A stretch of DNA of 64,000 nucleotides, from contig JADANN010000435.1 of NCBI GenBank assembly GCA_018806985.1, forward strand, positions 372,001 to 436,000, in the 5' to 3' direction. Made by a program: the position numbers and the translations under genes. The notes beneath the pieces were generated by a model, which saw only the letters and a list, made by a program, of their open reading frames with translations, was not told the DNA's origin and ran no database searches. The DNA comes from Angiostrongylus vasorum (taxonomy: Eukaryota > Nematoda > Chromadorea > Rhabditida > Metastrongylidae). Below, in pieces: positions 1 through 9,480 of the stretch. How positions within the stretch are numbered: the first letter of the stretch is position 1; every line of letters starts with the position of its first letter.

Positions 1-916
1 TAAGGGCACGTACATCGGTTCGCGGCCCAATGCCAGTGAACAGTGTTTGGTTACTGTTTCCTCCCCATAAGGCATCACCAGCTCCTATACATTATTGACT
101 TTTTCCTCTCTCTGTAATGTCGCAAAAGCAAAAAACTGTATATGTCGAGGTGAAAATTCATTTATCTTTCTCAAGCTAAACATACTACGAGCTTAAATGA
201 TTCGTCTTAAGGAAAAATTATGAAATCTCTAACCGGAGTTATATTTGTCTTGCACGTTTCTAGTTCGACAAACTAAGCCAGATCATTTGCAAATTGTCAG
301 CAAGCCGATTTTGCTGTATCGTATGTATCGTAGAAAAGCATATATTCTTGCGATAAGGTGTTCTCATAGACGATAACGGAGCCTGTTCCATGATTTCTTC
401 GTAGTTGGGCTTTCAAACTGAAATATCTCACCCCCTTTTCAATTTGGGAGATCCTCGGTGGAAATAACTTTCTTCAGGTAAGAGGCAGATTACTAAGAGA
501 ATTAAACTTGAAGTACACTTTATCTTATCCTTCTAGGAGAAGTCGAGTTTCTTTTTTGCGACTATTCAATAAAAACTACTGTACCAACTATTAATTTCCA
601 ATATTCTTCTTACCAATGACCAGTGGTAAAAAGAACAAGCTCACTGAACAATCTATGGAAACACAAGTACCACTCAATTAAAGAAGCAAAACACGGCTCT
701 AGGCTCCAATCCTCAAACCAATCTTATGAAAGCATAGAGAGTGCTTTTTGTGATAGCACCTTTTAATTTCATAGCGACGAAAGCTTGCACTTTTTATGGT
801 TTCATCGGGCCCGATTCACCTTACAGGTGCTAGGTAGAATTTCCCATTTTAATTCCCACAAAAGCGTTCAGACCATCAATCCTATCACGGATTGTTCCTA
901 GTAGGTGTGTCTACAG
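1..916. other. No gene recognised; probable intron or 3' continuation of the DDAH-like gene
   Basis: I see no convincing exon on either strand. The minus-strand gene at 1716-4676 must continue to the left, so this stretch is probably intronic. Positions 60-130 weakly resemble the 3' part of repeat family E (see 24590-24995). Low-confidence description. Confidence 0.3.
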
Positions 917-1203
917 GGCGGGTGTGGCGCAGTGGTTGGAGGCGCCACTGAGACACACACGTGGAATTGATCCCTGCGTCCATGGCTCACCAAGCCCTCC
1001 ATCTCTTCGGGGTCGGCAAGTTGGTACCAGACTTGTATGGGAGGATAGCAGCGCTGGCTCGATACATCGGTAGGCCACCGCGAGTCATTGTAAAGGCCAG
1101 GTAAGCATTTAATCACCTCCAACGATACTTAATGAAGTCGAATGCGTGGAGCATCCCTCGGGGGTTGATCAACGCCGAGAGCCTTATCCTTTATCCTTTA
1201 GGT
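917..1203 (+). repeat. SINE-A copy, near full length
   Basis: The copy begins with a tRNA-like head: an A-box-like TGGCGCAGTGGTTGG, then a B-box-like GGAATTGATCCC about 40 bases later. The central module follows (CACCAAGCC, CTCCATC, GGGGTCGGCAAGTTGG, GGTACCAGACTTGT). Next come GGCCACCGCGAGTCATTG, CACCTCCAACGAT and TTGATCAACGCCGAGAG, and the tail is TTATCCTTTATCC. The same order recurs in about 20 places in this window on both strands. Confidence 0.85.
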
Positions 1204-1715
1204 GTGTTTACAGGAACAAGAATGCTCATTAAGTGAACTGAACATACCATTCTCACCTAACCTCTGCTCCTCATCCTTAGCTTTGAAATATATTCCTTCG
1301 CTGATCTTACAATATTTATTTGAAGCATGTTGATTATCATGCAATCGGGAGCGGTTGAATTATCAGTCTCTCATGTTCAAGCCAGTGCAGATGATTAGAC
1401 CCTACTCGCGTAGAAGACAGAATTAGGATAACATTTTTCGTCCAAGTTCCTTATTTTTGCTACAACAGTTTCACTGAAAATGTTGTTGCGTAAAAGCCCT
1501 TTAGTCTACGCCTTGGCATAGGTTTGCTAATAGCAGGATCTTCAAATACAGATGTTGAACCCCTTCTAAATTTCTCGGAGCCTGTTGAGTGGTGGATTAC
1601 ACTTTGTATATTGTGGATAGGAATATTTATTGGTCGCAATGGGCAGTATAGTTGTATCAAGAGCAAAACCCTGTTTCATACGGCAGGTTTAGAAAAGTTA
1701 TATTAAGAATGTCAC

Positions 1716-4676
1716 CTTCAAAAGTGATGTCCAAATTTCCTACGCATTCGAAACCATTTTTGGTGAACCACTGCTCAAAGAAGTATCTAAATAATCGGAT
1801 GCGTTTTGAAGAATACAGCTTCATCAACATTAGTCATAGTAATTCTCTCACTAGCTCTTTCTAAAAACTCACTGCTTCTCTGCACTTTCTTTTTTTTATT
1901 GCATCCTAATTTTTTATGTACTCTTGTCATCGTTCGTCCAACACTGTATTTCAGCGAAACGACTACCGTTTCCTACTGAACTGATGGTGATAGCGTGATT
2001 TCTTACAGTTGCTCAACTTCCCTTTGTTGAACCGTCGAACACGGTTCTTTTTGCGTTTTATTGCAAAAGTCTCTTAAGGCATTGTTTGTAAATCAAGTGG
2101 GGACATCTGATGAAAGCTTCCGGTGGTACGATATTTGTGTAGCATTTAGGAGGCTTTAACTAGTAATCCCTTTCTGTGAACTCATGATGCCGTCTGATGA
2201 TGTCGTCAACGGGAATAATAGTTGATAGAAAAGATAGGGTAGAAGCACGGCAAAGAGAAAGGCACGTGAGCCCTCGGTAAACATAATCGCGGTTTCGAAG
2301 CCCAACTATGCTTACGACATTTGTTGACAGCTTAGCAACCTTGTGGTTGTATTTCATCAGAAATTCAGTTTTATTTGAAAAGGAAAGTAAAAAACTTTTA
2401 TTATTTAATTTTTTTACTCTTTGCATTTGCAGGAATAAAAGCAAAAAATATGTTCTTTGATGAAGCAGAGCAACGCTTAAATATTGTTTAGCGTCATCAA
2501 CGGCCACCGTATACTTTCTCGCATTAGTGCGTGAATTAAGAAACAATGTGTTGAAAACATCAAAGACGTCGATTTCGTTACTGGACGTTTTTTAAAGTTC
2601 TGTTTTAAGTTTCCACTTTCTCGAATTCTGGTTCAGTAATATGGAGAATAGAGGGCAGACAGCACAGTGATAGTGCTGCCCATCATCACCATCATGGTAC
2701 TAGTTCGACTCCACTCCAGGTTAAGAAAGCCTGTCATCCCTCCCGCGGGTCGGGAAATTGGTACCGGTCTTGTCAGGAAAAAAAATCACTCTCTGAAGTC
2801 CAATTGGGAACGCTCCAGCTCAGCTATCTCAAGACTGCAGAGAGAATTACTCGACCAGCATTCTGCGACATTCAAGTTGAAATGGAAATCCTCAAGCATC
2901 AACCGAAGCCTCACGTGAAAATTGAAGGATCTTCGGGTGCAGCGGATGCGAGGAAATGAATTGAATGTGAAAAGTGCTGGGATCCGTGCAGTTGACGTGA
3001 AGATGGGTCGTATAAAATAAGTGCGGAGATTAACACATTTGGTTGTAGTGATTTGCAAAGCATTAAAACTATGAATGATGATTACATTAAATGACCATTA
3101 CTAACAGTGGCGATTTCTGCGCAAAATATGTCGTTCGTTTTATGAAATCTATATGATTATCAGCACTAACCTTTCGCCTTTCCGTTCTGGATGAGTAAAA
3201 TTGGCCAGATAAGCGCGCTTGCCCTTTATAACGGCAGCGTTGGCGGAAAATACCAGATCAGGGTATGATTCGGCCCCCCCTAAACAATTTATTTTTTGTT
3301 CTAGACGGAGTAGATTATAGAAGTGCGGAAAATTTTGTGTTGTTAGTGAAATAAAACAAGCTGCAAACATCATTGATTGGATTGAAGAAGCGCGTTGAGT
3401 TCTCTGGTCCTACTTATGAGACAAGTTGTTAAGGTAAACTATGAGAATCCTTGGCGTTGGAACAAATGTAGTTTTCTATCCAAGAAAAAAACCGTTGTGA
3501 TAGGAAGTGTGTAACACATACGACGCATCAAAACAATGATGACGATTTGCTTTCCGTCCAATGTACACTTCAAAAACCTGCTTCTTTCACACGGTTGCCT
3601 AATAGTTCAAAAAAGTTAACTAGTTTAACGAATTATACTAACCGAATTTTTTTTGGTATTTGAGGCGCATCTTATTATATTCTCCTCGATCTTACTCTTA
3701 ACTAAGTTCCGTTCAAATTGCCTCGTTCGGTTTTTTTCTCCAAAGTTTGATTGATGGTGAATTGTTTCCTCATTTTTTTCTACAAAAATGCGAGGAATTT
3801 TCCTCCAGCTCTGAATAAGCGGAGTTTTTCAACTGCTATATTTCCCACAAAGACATGTCTAGTCTAGCCCTAAGAGCTTTTCTGGATTGGATCGATCCCT
3901 TGTTCGTTCCCTTGCTTAAGGTCACTCAGTCTTCCACCTTTTTGAAGTTGGTAAGTTGTTACTAGAGTTGCCTGGGAGGACAAAAACACAGAGCTGCTAC
4001 ACCGATAAGGAGCCGAAAGTAATTGTATAGCCTAGATTCATCCTCGGTCAGCTTTAACGATGTTTGATCGAGTCAAATACATGGCACATCACTGGAGGAT
4101 TGATCAACGCTGAACGATTTCTTGTTTACTCTCCCAGTGGTTCCTACGGTAAGTAAAAATGGAGTGCGTAATAAACAATTATTTTATGAATTGTTTAACC
4201 ATTTAAAGCACTGAAAGGTTTCGTAGTACTCTTCGTATGAGCCACCAATTTTCAAGTTTTTTAAAACCCAACACTCAAAATTACCCTAAGGCAGCAAGGC
4301 GATCAATTTTTCGTTGAGGGACCGAGTCGTGATGTTTCGAAAGTGGAAGAATGCTTACATCGGCTTCCATCACTTCAACGTGGGCTCCGCAGTTTTCCAG
4401 AGTCGTTCTCAACGTGGTCCACTGTTCCATGGCTTTGGCACGATTCACACCACGTCGCATGTCCATCCATGGATTTATCGAATAAGCCAACTAAATAAAT
4501 GAGATATTGGAAGATTTAGTGTAGCATTTATAATTTGTAAGCGTTGTTTTTGTTATGCACAAGAATAGCTGTGGGTAGAGTTAGAATAGAGGTACCTGAA
4601 AGTAAGTAGGACGGCACATCAAAATCCGTTTTGCCGTCGTAGCGACGCTTTTCAGTGGACCAGTAGCTGATGTCAT
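1716..4676 (-). CDS. DDAH/amidinotransferase-superfamily enzyme, 5' part (3' exons outside window)
   Basis: Dimethylargininases and related guanidino-modifying hydrolases act on methylarginine- or arginine-like substrates. Four exons are seen on the minus strand. Exon 1 (4676-4596, 27 codons) starts at the ATG and ends RILMCRPTYFQ. Exon 2 (4490-4359) starts LAYSINPWMD, has AKAMEQW, and ends GAHVEVMEAD at a GTAAGC donor. Exon 3 (3279-3171) encodes ESYPDLVFSANAAVIKGKR and FTHPERKGE. Exon 4 (1786-1716) encodes YFFEQWFTKNGFECVGN and ends ITFEG. The motifs INPWMD, PDLVFSAN, PERKGE, the WF helix and FEG follow the family order; the catalytic His and Cys would lie in missing downstream exons. Exons 3 and 4 join in phase. 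Exon 2 to exon 3 is one base out at a run of seven C (3274-3280), which could be an assembly error or a real lesion. The introns hold SINE copies. DDAH versus another amidinotransferase-fold hydrolase is not resolved. Confidence 0.75.
2236..2365 (+). repeat. SINE-C copy, degenerate
   Basis: The stretch reads AAAGAGAAAGGCACGTGAGCC, then GGTTTCGAAGCCC, and near the end TTGTGGTTGTATTTCATC. This follows the order of the better copies at 13040 and 50897. It lies in an intron of the DDAH-like gene. Confidence 0.5.
2655..2990 (+). repeat. SINE-B copy
   Basis: It has a tRNA-like start (GCACAGTGATAGTGC) and a B-box-like GTTCGACTCC. The module shared with SINE-A follows (AAGCCTGTCATCCCTCC, GGGAAATTGGTACCGGTCTTGTC). 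The SINE-B-specific 3' half has GCAGAGAGAATTACTCGACC, GAAATCCTCAAGCATCA and GAGGAAATGAATTGAATG, ending AAGTGCTGGGATCC. Compare 53213 and 60075. Intronic. Confidence 0.75.
3885..4130 (+). repeat. SINE-A copy, diverged, lacking a clear head
   Basis: GGATCGATCCC, then TTCCACC, AAGTTGGTAAGTTG and GCCTGGGAGGA. Further on are AACGATGTTTGATCGAGTCAAAT and GAGGATTGATCAACGCTGA, in the standard SINE-A order. It sits in intron 2 of the DDAH-like gene. Confidence 0.65.
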
Positions 4677-4699
4677 TTTCTATGGTATATTAGAGAACG

Positions 4700-4916
4700 C
4701 ATTTGATAGTAAAGAACGGTTAGAGAATAGTATAAACAAATAGAAAATTAATTCATCAATTGCTGTAGATAAAATACAAGCACGACTAAACTCGCTAAAT
4801 CGCGTTTAAGAGATTATAGGTAGATGATATGACGCTCTGATATTTTCAGTATAAGGAGCAAAAAGAAAACAAAGATAACCTATTTTTTTATAACATAACA
4901 CATCAACTATAATAGA
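4700..4916. other. Upstream flank of the DDAH-like gene
   Basis: AT-rich sequence between the ATG at 4676 and a SINE-A copy. The promoter or a trans-splice site could lie here, but no element can be pinned down. Confidence 0.3.
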
Positions 4917-5192
4917 AGAATAAAGGATAAAGCTCTCGGCGTTGATCAGTCCCTGACAGATGGACCATGCATTCGAATTCATTAAGCATCGCTGGAGGTG
5001 ATTGAATGCATATTTGGCCAGTGCAACGGCTTGTGGTGGCCTGCCGATGTATCGAACCAGTGCTGCTATCTTCCCAGACAAGTCTGGTACCAATTTGCCG
5101 ACCCCGGATGGTTGGAAAGCTTGGCGGGCCATGGGCGCGGGGATGGATTCCACATGTGTTGCATGGGGCCTCCTACCACTGCCCTACACGTG
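4917..5192 (-). repeat. SINE-A copy, near full length
   Basis: On the plus strand it starts with the reverse tail TAAAGGATAAAGCTCTCGGC. It continues GTTGATCAGTCCC, GAGGTGATTGAATGCAT, GATGTATCGAACCAGTGCTG and CCAGACAAGTCTGGTACCAA, and ends in the reversed tRNA-like head. Open frames of 60-115 codons across it are incidental. Confidence 0.85.
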
Positions 5193-6789
5193 CCCAACAC
5201 AAACCATAGCGGTAGAAATCTGGTCGTAAAAGTAGAATCGCACGATGACAAATAACGAAACTACACAAATCTCACAGAAAATTATATCAAAATCGAGATC
5301 ATCGACGGAAATCATTTCATTGTACGCCACGACCATGATGACGAGTGAGAGCGAAACACGACCAAAAGAAACAAGTGCTATAGATTGTTACGTCAATCGT
5401 TGAAGGGAAGATGGAGAGAACTAGTAAGTGTGATAACAAGAGGGTGTTTTCATTCCTTCATATCGTCAACACAATTCAAATTTTCACATTTACAAGCCAT
5501 CATTAATCATGCAACATAATGCCATATGTTTAATATTTATTTTATGAATCCTAACTCCTGATCGCCTCTAATTGTCTAAAAAGGGCTTCGGTTCACCTGA
5601 GAACCAGATCCAGTTAACAGTGATCATAGTTTAGGTAGTGAGAAAAACTGCTATAGTATCCAGCTAACATTGGGACCAATGAGAAAAAAAAGAACAAATA
5701 GGCGATAGCCAGAGTGCGAGACAATTACTGGAAAAAATCCGGGAAACGAAAGATGAGGAGAATATTAAAGCGAGAACTGAATCCGTATATAGCACTTTCA
5801 ATAATCTCGCTATCCACTACGCGCAAATTCAATCTATCAAATGACAGGGATTCTAATGAAGAAAAGCTGGATGCTTACAACCAATAATCTATTATGAGTT
5901 GAAAAAAAAGACGAAATCTCAGAAGAAAGGTAGTTATCAATGTTATGCAGAGCAGAAAATGAAATCACCATCTGCCATACGTTTTCTTGAAAGAATCGGC
6001 TTCATAGAATTCAAAACTCCGAAGACCAAAGAGATTGTGAAAGTGCAGGGCTACGTAGAATCGTTGTACTAGCGAGCTGTTGCAAATGGAAGAGCTTTGG
6101 ATTGCTATGGACCACTTGTCGCTGTAAATCATCGCAATAATTTACGATGAGCTACGATATCATCTCAGGTCACTTGATTATAGTGGCACGTATAGCTGTA
6201 AGCGAAATCTTACTCTTCACTTATTTGTGGGTTTTTCTATGCAACATCTTGTCAAAACTAACTGACAAGTTTTCCGGAAATCCTTTGCTACAGAAATTTA
6301 AGCAAAAACCAGCTCATGGTCATCACTAGAGAAAACAACAAACGTTAGTACCAAATTCATAACAGTGCCTAATGATCAACCTCAGATTCATCAATGCTCG
6401 CTGATGATGAATCAGTCGACAAGAGGAGCTCATTTCCGACGTCGTAGATGGTCAAGAAAAATGTGTCGAAAACGGCGCGAAGTAGTAATTCACATTATGG
6501 TTCTGTGGAATTTACGACAATACTCTGTACCGATGATTTACTGCTTAGATCCACGCTACACCTAGTTTTGAAGCTTATTGTTCATCTAATTATCTAGCGT
6601 TTCCCAGTATTTATTTCACAAATATTCTGAGCAGGCTTAAATGATGCGATCGAAGAGAAGAAAAAAAAATTGTTGAAATCGTATCCTCTAGGAGTCCACA
6701 ACTGATCGCAACGTGGTGCTAAAAGCCTGAAATATCGCTGTTTATTTGAAGAATTTTTTTTCGCATTATGAATAAAATGATAGATGGAA
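5193..6789. other. No gene confirmed; short coding-like stretches
   Basis: An open frame at about 5695-5852 (plus) contains LLEKIRETKDEENIKARTE. Another at about 5935-6080 contains AIRFLERIGFIEFKTPK. Both are bounded by stops and I cannot connect them in phase or assign a family. They may be relics of a retroelement or unlinked exons. Confidence 0.25.
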
Positions 6790-7045
6790 AACACCCTGCG
6801 TTGATCACTTCCTGATGCATGCGCCGTGCATCCGACTTCACTAAGCCTCGTTGGAGGTGATTGAATGCATCCCTGACCTTTGCAATGGCTTGCGGCGTTT
6901 TATCGATGTTTAGAGCCAGCGCTGCTACCCTTCCAGACAAGTATGGTACCAGTTTGCCGACCCCGAGAGGATACAGGGCTTGGTGAGCTTAGGGGGGCCG
7001 AGATCGACCCAATATTTATTGCAGGGCGCCTCCGACAATCGCGCT
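6790..7045 (-). repeat. SINE-A copy
   Basis: Reverse orientation: GTTGATCACTTCCTGATGC, GTTGGAGGTGATTGAATGCA, GATGTTTAGAGCCAGCGCTG, CCAGACAAGTATGGTACCAG, TTGCCGACCCCGAGAGG. The tail and head are both weathered. Confidence 0.75.
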
Positions 7046-7099
7046 ACACATAACAATAATTCTTCCGCAATATATAAATCTTAATGAGCAGTGAAGTCT

Positions 7100-7520
7100 T
7101 GCGCTCCTTTCAGAAAATGAAGAACGACCGTGTTAAGGTGACACTCGGAACTAACCTTTTTAGAACCTGTGACTCTACGGACATTTGAATGATGAAAAAT
7201 CTCGATAGAAACATGCCACTCGAAATGAGCGAGCGGTGAAGGGACCTGAGACAAGGATATTCCTGACCCATGTCAACACTCTGCAGCTTTCTTCTGTCAG
7301 CAAGCGGAATACGTGGGAAAGGCGGAACGGCAAGTTAAAGGGAAATCGTTTCTCATGCGACTGAAATTGAGATTCCGAAATTTCTCTGCTAATTTTCTGA
7401 AAATGCTTCAGTGAGTATACTGAGCGTCTATTTGACCTTACCTTGCTCTGAAGAAGGCAAAACGTCTGAAACGTTAAGCGGTGTTGAATAAAGCTTGTTA
7501 CTGATTACGTCGCTCCTACT
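7100..7520 (+). mobile_element. Probable 3' end of a Penelope-like element, with hammerhead-like core
   Basis: At 7448-7470 the order is CTGAAGA, a possible 4-bp stem (AGGC with GTCT, loop AAAAC), then GAA, followed by ACGTT. This is the CUGANGA-stem II-GAA pattern of the hammerhead core, which is known from Penelope-like element ends. It is followed by a GAATAAAGCTTGTTACT stretch. A similar GCCGAAACGTCAA end lies on the minus strand at 37080-37110. No coding region of the element remains here. Stem III and the cleavage site were not confirmed. Confidence 0.4.
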
Positions 7521-8357
7521 CAAGAAAGAAAAGAGAACTAGAAAGTGCTGATCGGTGCCGTGATTAATAAGAATTCAGTCCAGAGAACAATAAAAAACTA
7601 CGCTTCTTCCAGCTAGCACTGGTCGCTAGAAAAAGTGTAATCCTTTTTGCAAAACAACGTTCGATTGCAAGATGTTGAAGCAGTACTAATCAGTACCAGT
7701 AGAACGTATTCAGCTATCGCTTTGCCTCATCGGGCGTAGTTGTCGCGCATCTCCCTATTCGATCACTACTTTTTAAGCATCTCGACAACAACTTTCAGAG
7801 AAAAAAAAACGTTACAGGAACCACGCCACAGAAGGAAATCCCGTAAAACTATTCGTCGATTCTATACCTTAAGGTTTCTGTGCTACCAGAATCCCTTGCA
7901 TTCAAAAACCTGTATACTTTAATGGTTTTCACCTTGACTAATTTTGCTGCGTTTTAGAGAATTTAAAGCGTTTTAAATTTCCAGTGTGAAATATACTATC
8001 GCTTTAAGCAACTATGTCTTAAGAAAGTAAACAGCGCGAATAAACAGGAAAAAAGTCAAGCAAAGGTTTAATTGCATAGTGCTAACTATCCATTTACGAC
8101 TTCAGTAAAAATTGACTAACATTGTTATGCAAGCACATAATAAGATGGGTAAAGCCGTGTGAAACTCTCTGGTTGGTCAAGAAAATCTGATCAGCATACA
8201 TGAAGCATAGATAAATTTGAAAAATAGACAAGAACAAATGTGGATAAAATTAAGTTTTGGAAAATTTCACTGTTCTTAACCCTTCACTGTTCGTCGTTTA
8301 CACTTTATATTTACGTTATTAGAGTCGTGCTGCTCATGACAGTGTACCATCTTATAA
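7521..8357. other. No feature recognised
   Basis: AT-rich sequence with no exon chain, repeat match or RNA gene that I can support. Confidence 0.3.
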
Positions 8358-8640
8358 ATAAAGGATAAAAGATGAAGCTCTCGGCGTTGTCAATCCCTGA
8401 AAGATGAGCCATGCGTTCGACTTCATTAAGTATCGTTAGAGATGATTGAATGCATATCTTGCCTCCACAATGACTCGCGGTAACCTACTGATGTTCCCAG
8501 TCACTGGTGCTATCCTCCCAGACAAGTCTGGTACCAATTTGCCCACCCTGGAGGGATGGAAGGGTTGGTGGGCTTTGCGAATGGGAATCGTTTGCACGTG
8601 TGTGTTGCAGGGCGACTCCGACCCCTGCGCCACATTTTTT
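8358..8640 (-). repeat. SINE-A copy, near full length
   Basis: Reverse tail AAATAAAGGATAAAAGATGA, CTCTCGGCGTTGTCAATCCC, GATTGAATGCATATC, CACAATGACTCGCGGTAACC and CCAGACAAGTCTGGTACCAA, then TTGCCCACCCTGGAGGGATG and the reversed head. Confidence 0.85.
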
Positions 8641-9074
8641 GGTCCGTTCTTCATCTACGCAGTAGAGAGTGCGATATAGTCGAAGGCGTGCGGTAACGCT
8701 TCTATCATCCAAAAAAGCACCATAGTGTTGAGCCTACTAATTAGCCGAAATTTTCACTGAACAGATTGAGAAAATAGGAAACTAATCTAAAACACCGTTC
8801 AACACTGGCAATGAGCAATGTTTTCTATTCGGCTTCTTAAGAGAGGAAGTAATCTCCTCCGAAACAAGAATGAATCCAAGGTTAGGTCATTTGCTTCGAA
8901 AAGTCGTCGATCCTCTTATAATAGTATTTCTCCATTTATACCTGCTTTACTGAAGCGTAGTCGAATCTGGAAAACTGTGTCACTCCCGTGGGAACACTTT
9001 AAGCCCTAGATAAATGATACTAATACAAGAACCTAGATAATCAGGTTTACACTAAAAATAAGCCAAAAGAAAGT
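8641..9074. other. No feature recognised
   Basis: No repeat family or exon identified. A 63-codon frame at 8818-9009 has no recognisable motif. Confidence 0.25.
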
Positions 9075-9480
9075 GGTTTACTAGGGTGTCCCAAGTCTTT
9101 GGATACTTGGACACTTGGAAGATCCGTCCTCACAGGGTGTTCTTGTCCCACCATACTCTACATATTTCGGAGTTTCGCTAGTTTAGCCATTGCGTTTTCC
9201 TGGAGTCCCGAGGTCAGCTTGGTCTGCCCCAGGTTGTCACCACCATAGGCAGTCGCCGCCTTTGTGGATCAGAGGGAGATTAGCCACCATGCGACTAGTT
9301 TGAGACCAGGACGTTTTTCGATCCCGATGTTCGTTTATTTTTAACTGGGCTTTCTGATGGAAACGCCAGACTACTTCTCAGCCTGGGTTATGAATCCCCC
9401 GCAACACATCGCAGTCCAACATCCAGGAACTCCTCCCAGCCACGATGAGGCAATCAACCGTTAGGAGGCTCTTAAATATT
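9075..9480 (+). repeat. Repeat family D, copy 1
   Basis: Shares an ordered set of blocks with 46300-46690: TGGATACTTGGA, GGAGTCCCGAGGTCAGC, GTCTGCCCCAG, AGGCAGTCGCCGCC, GTGGATCAGAGGGAGAT, GCCACCATGCGACTAGTTTG, then a CTGGGC TTTCTGATGG GAAACGC region and CATCGCA ACACCCAG-like blocks. Same orientation in both. No coding frame or terminal repeats seen; family unknown. Confidence 0.6.

Noticed and set aside
4806..5255. Several 60-115 codon frames on both strands
   Set aside because: They run across a SINE-A copy; equivalent frames recur at other SINE-A copies (40668-40996, 48367-48760, 8436-8712).
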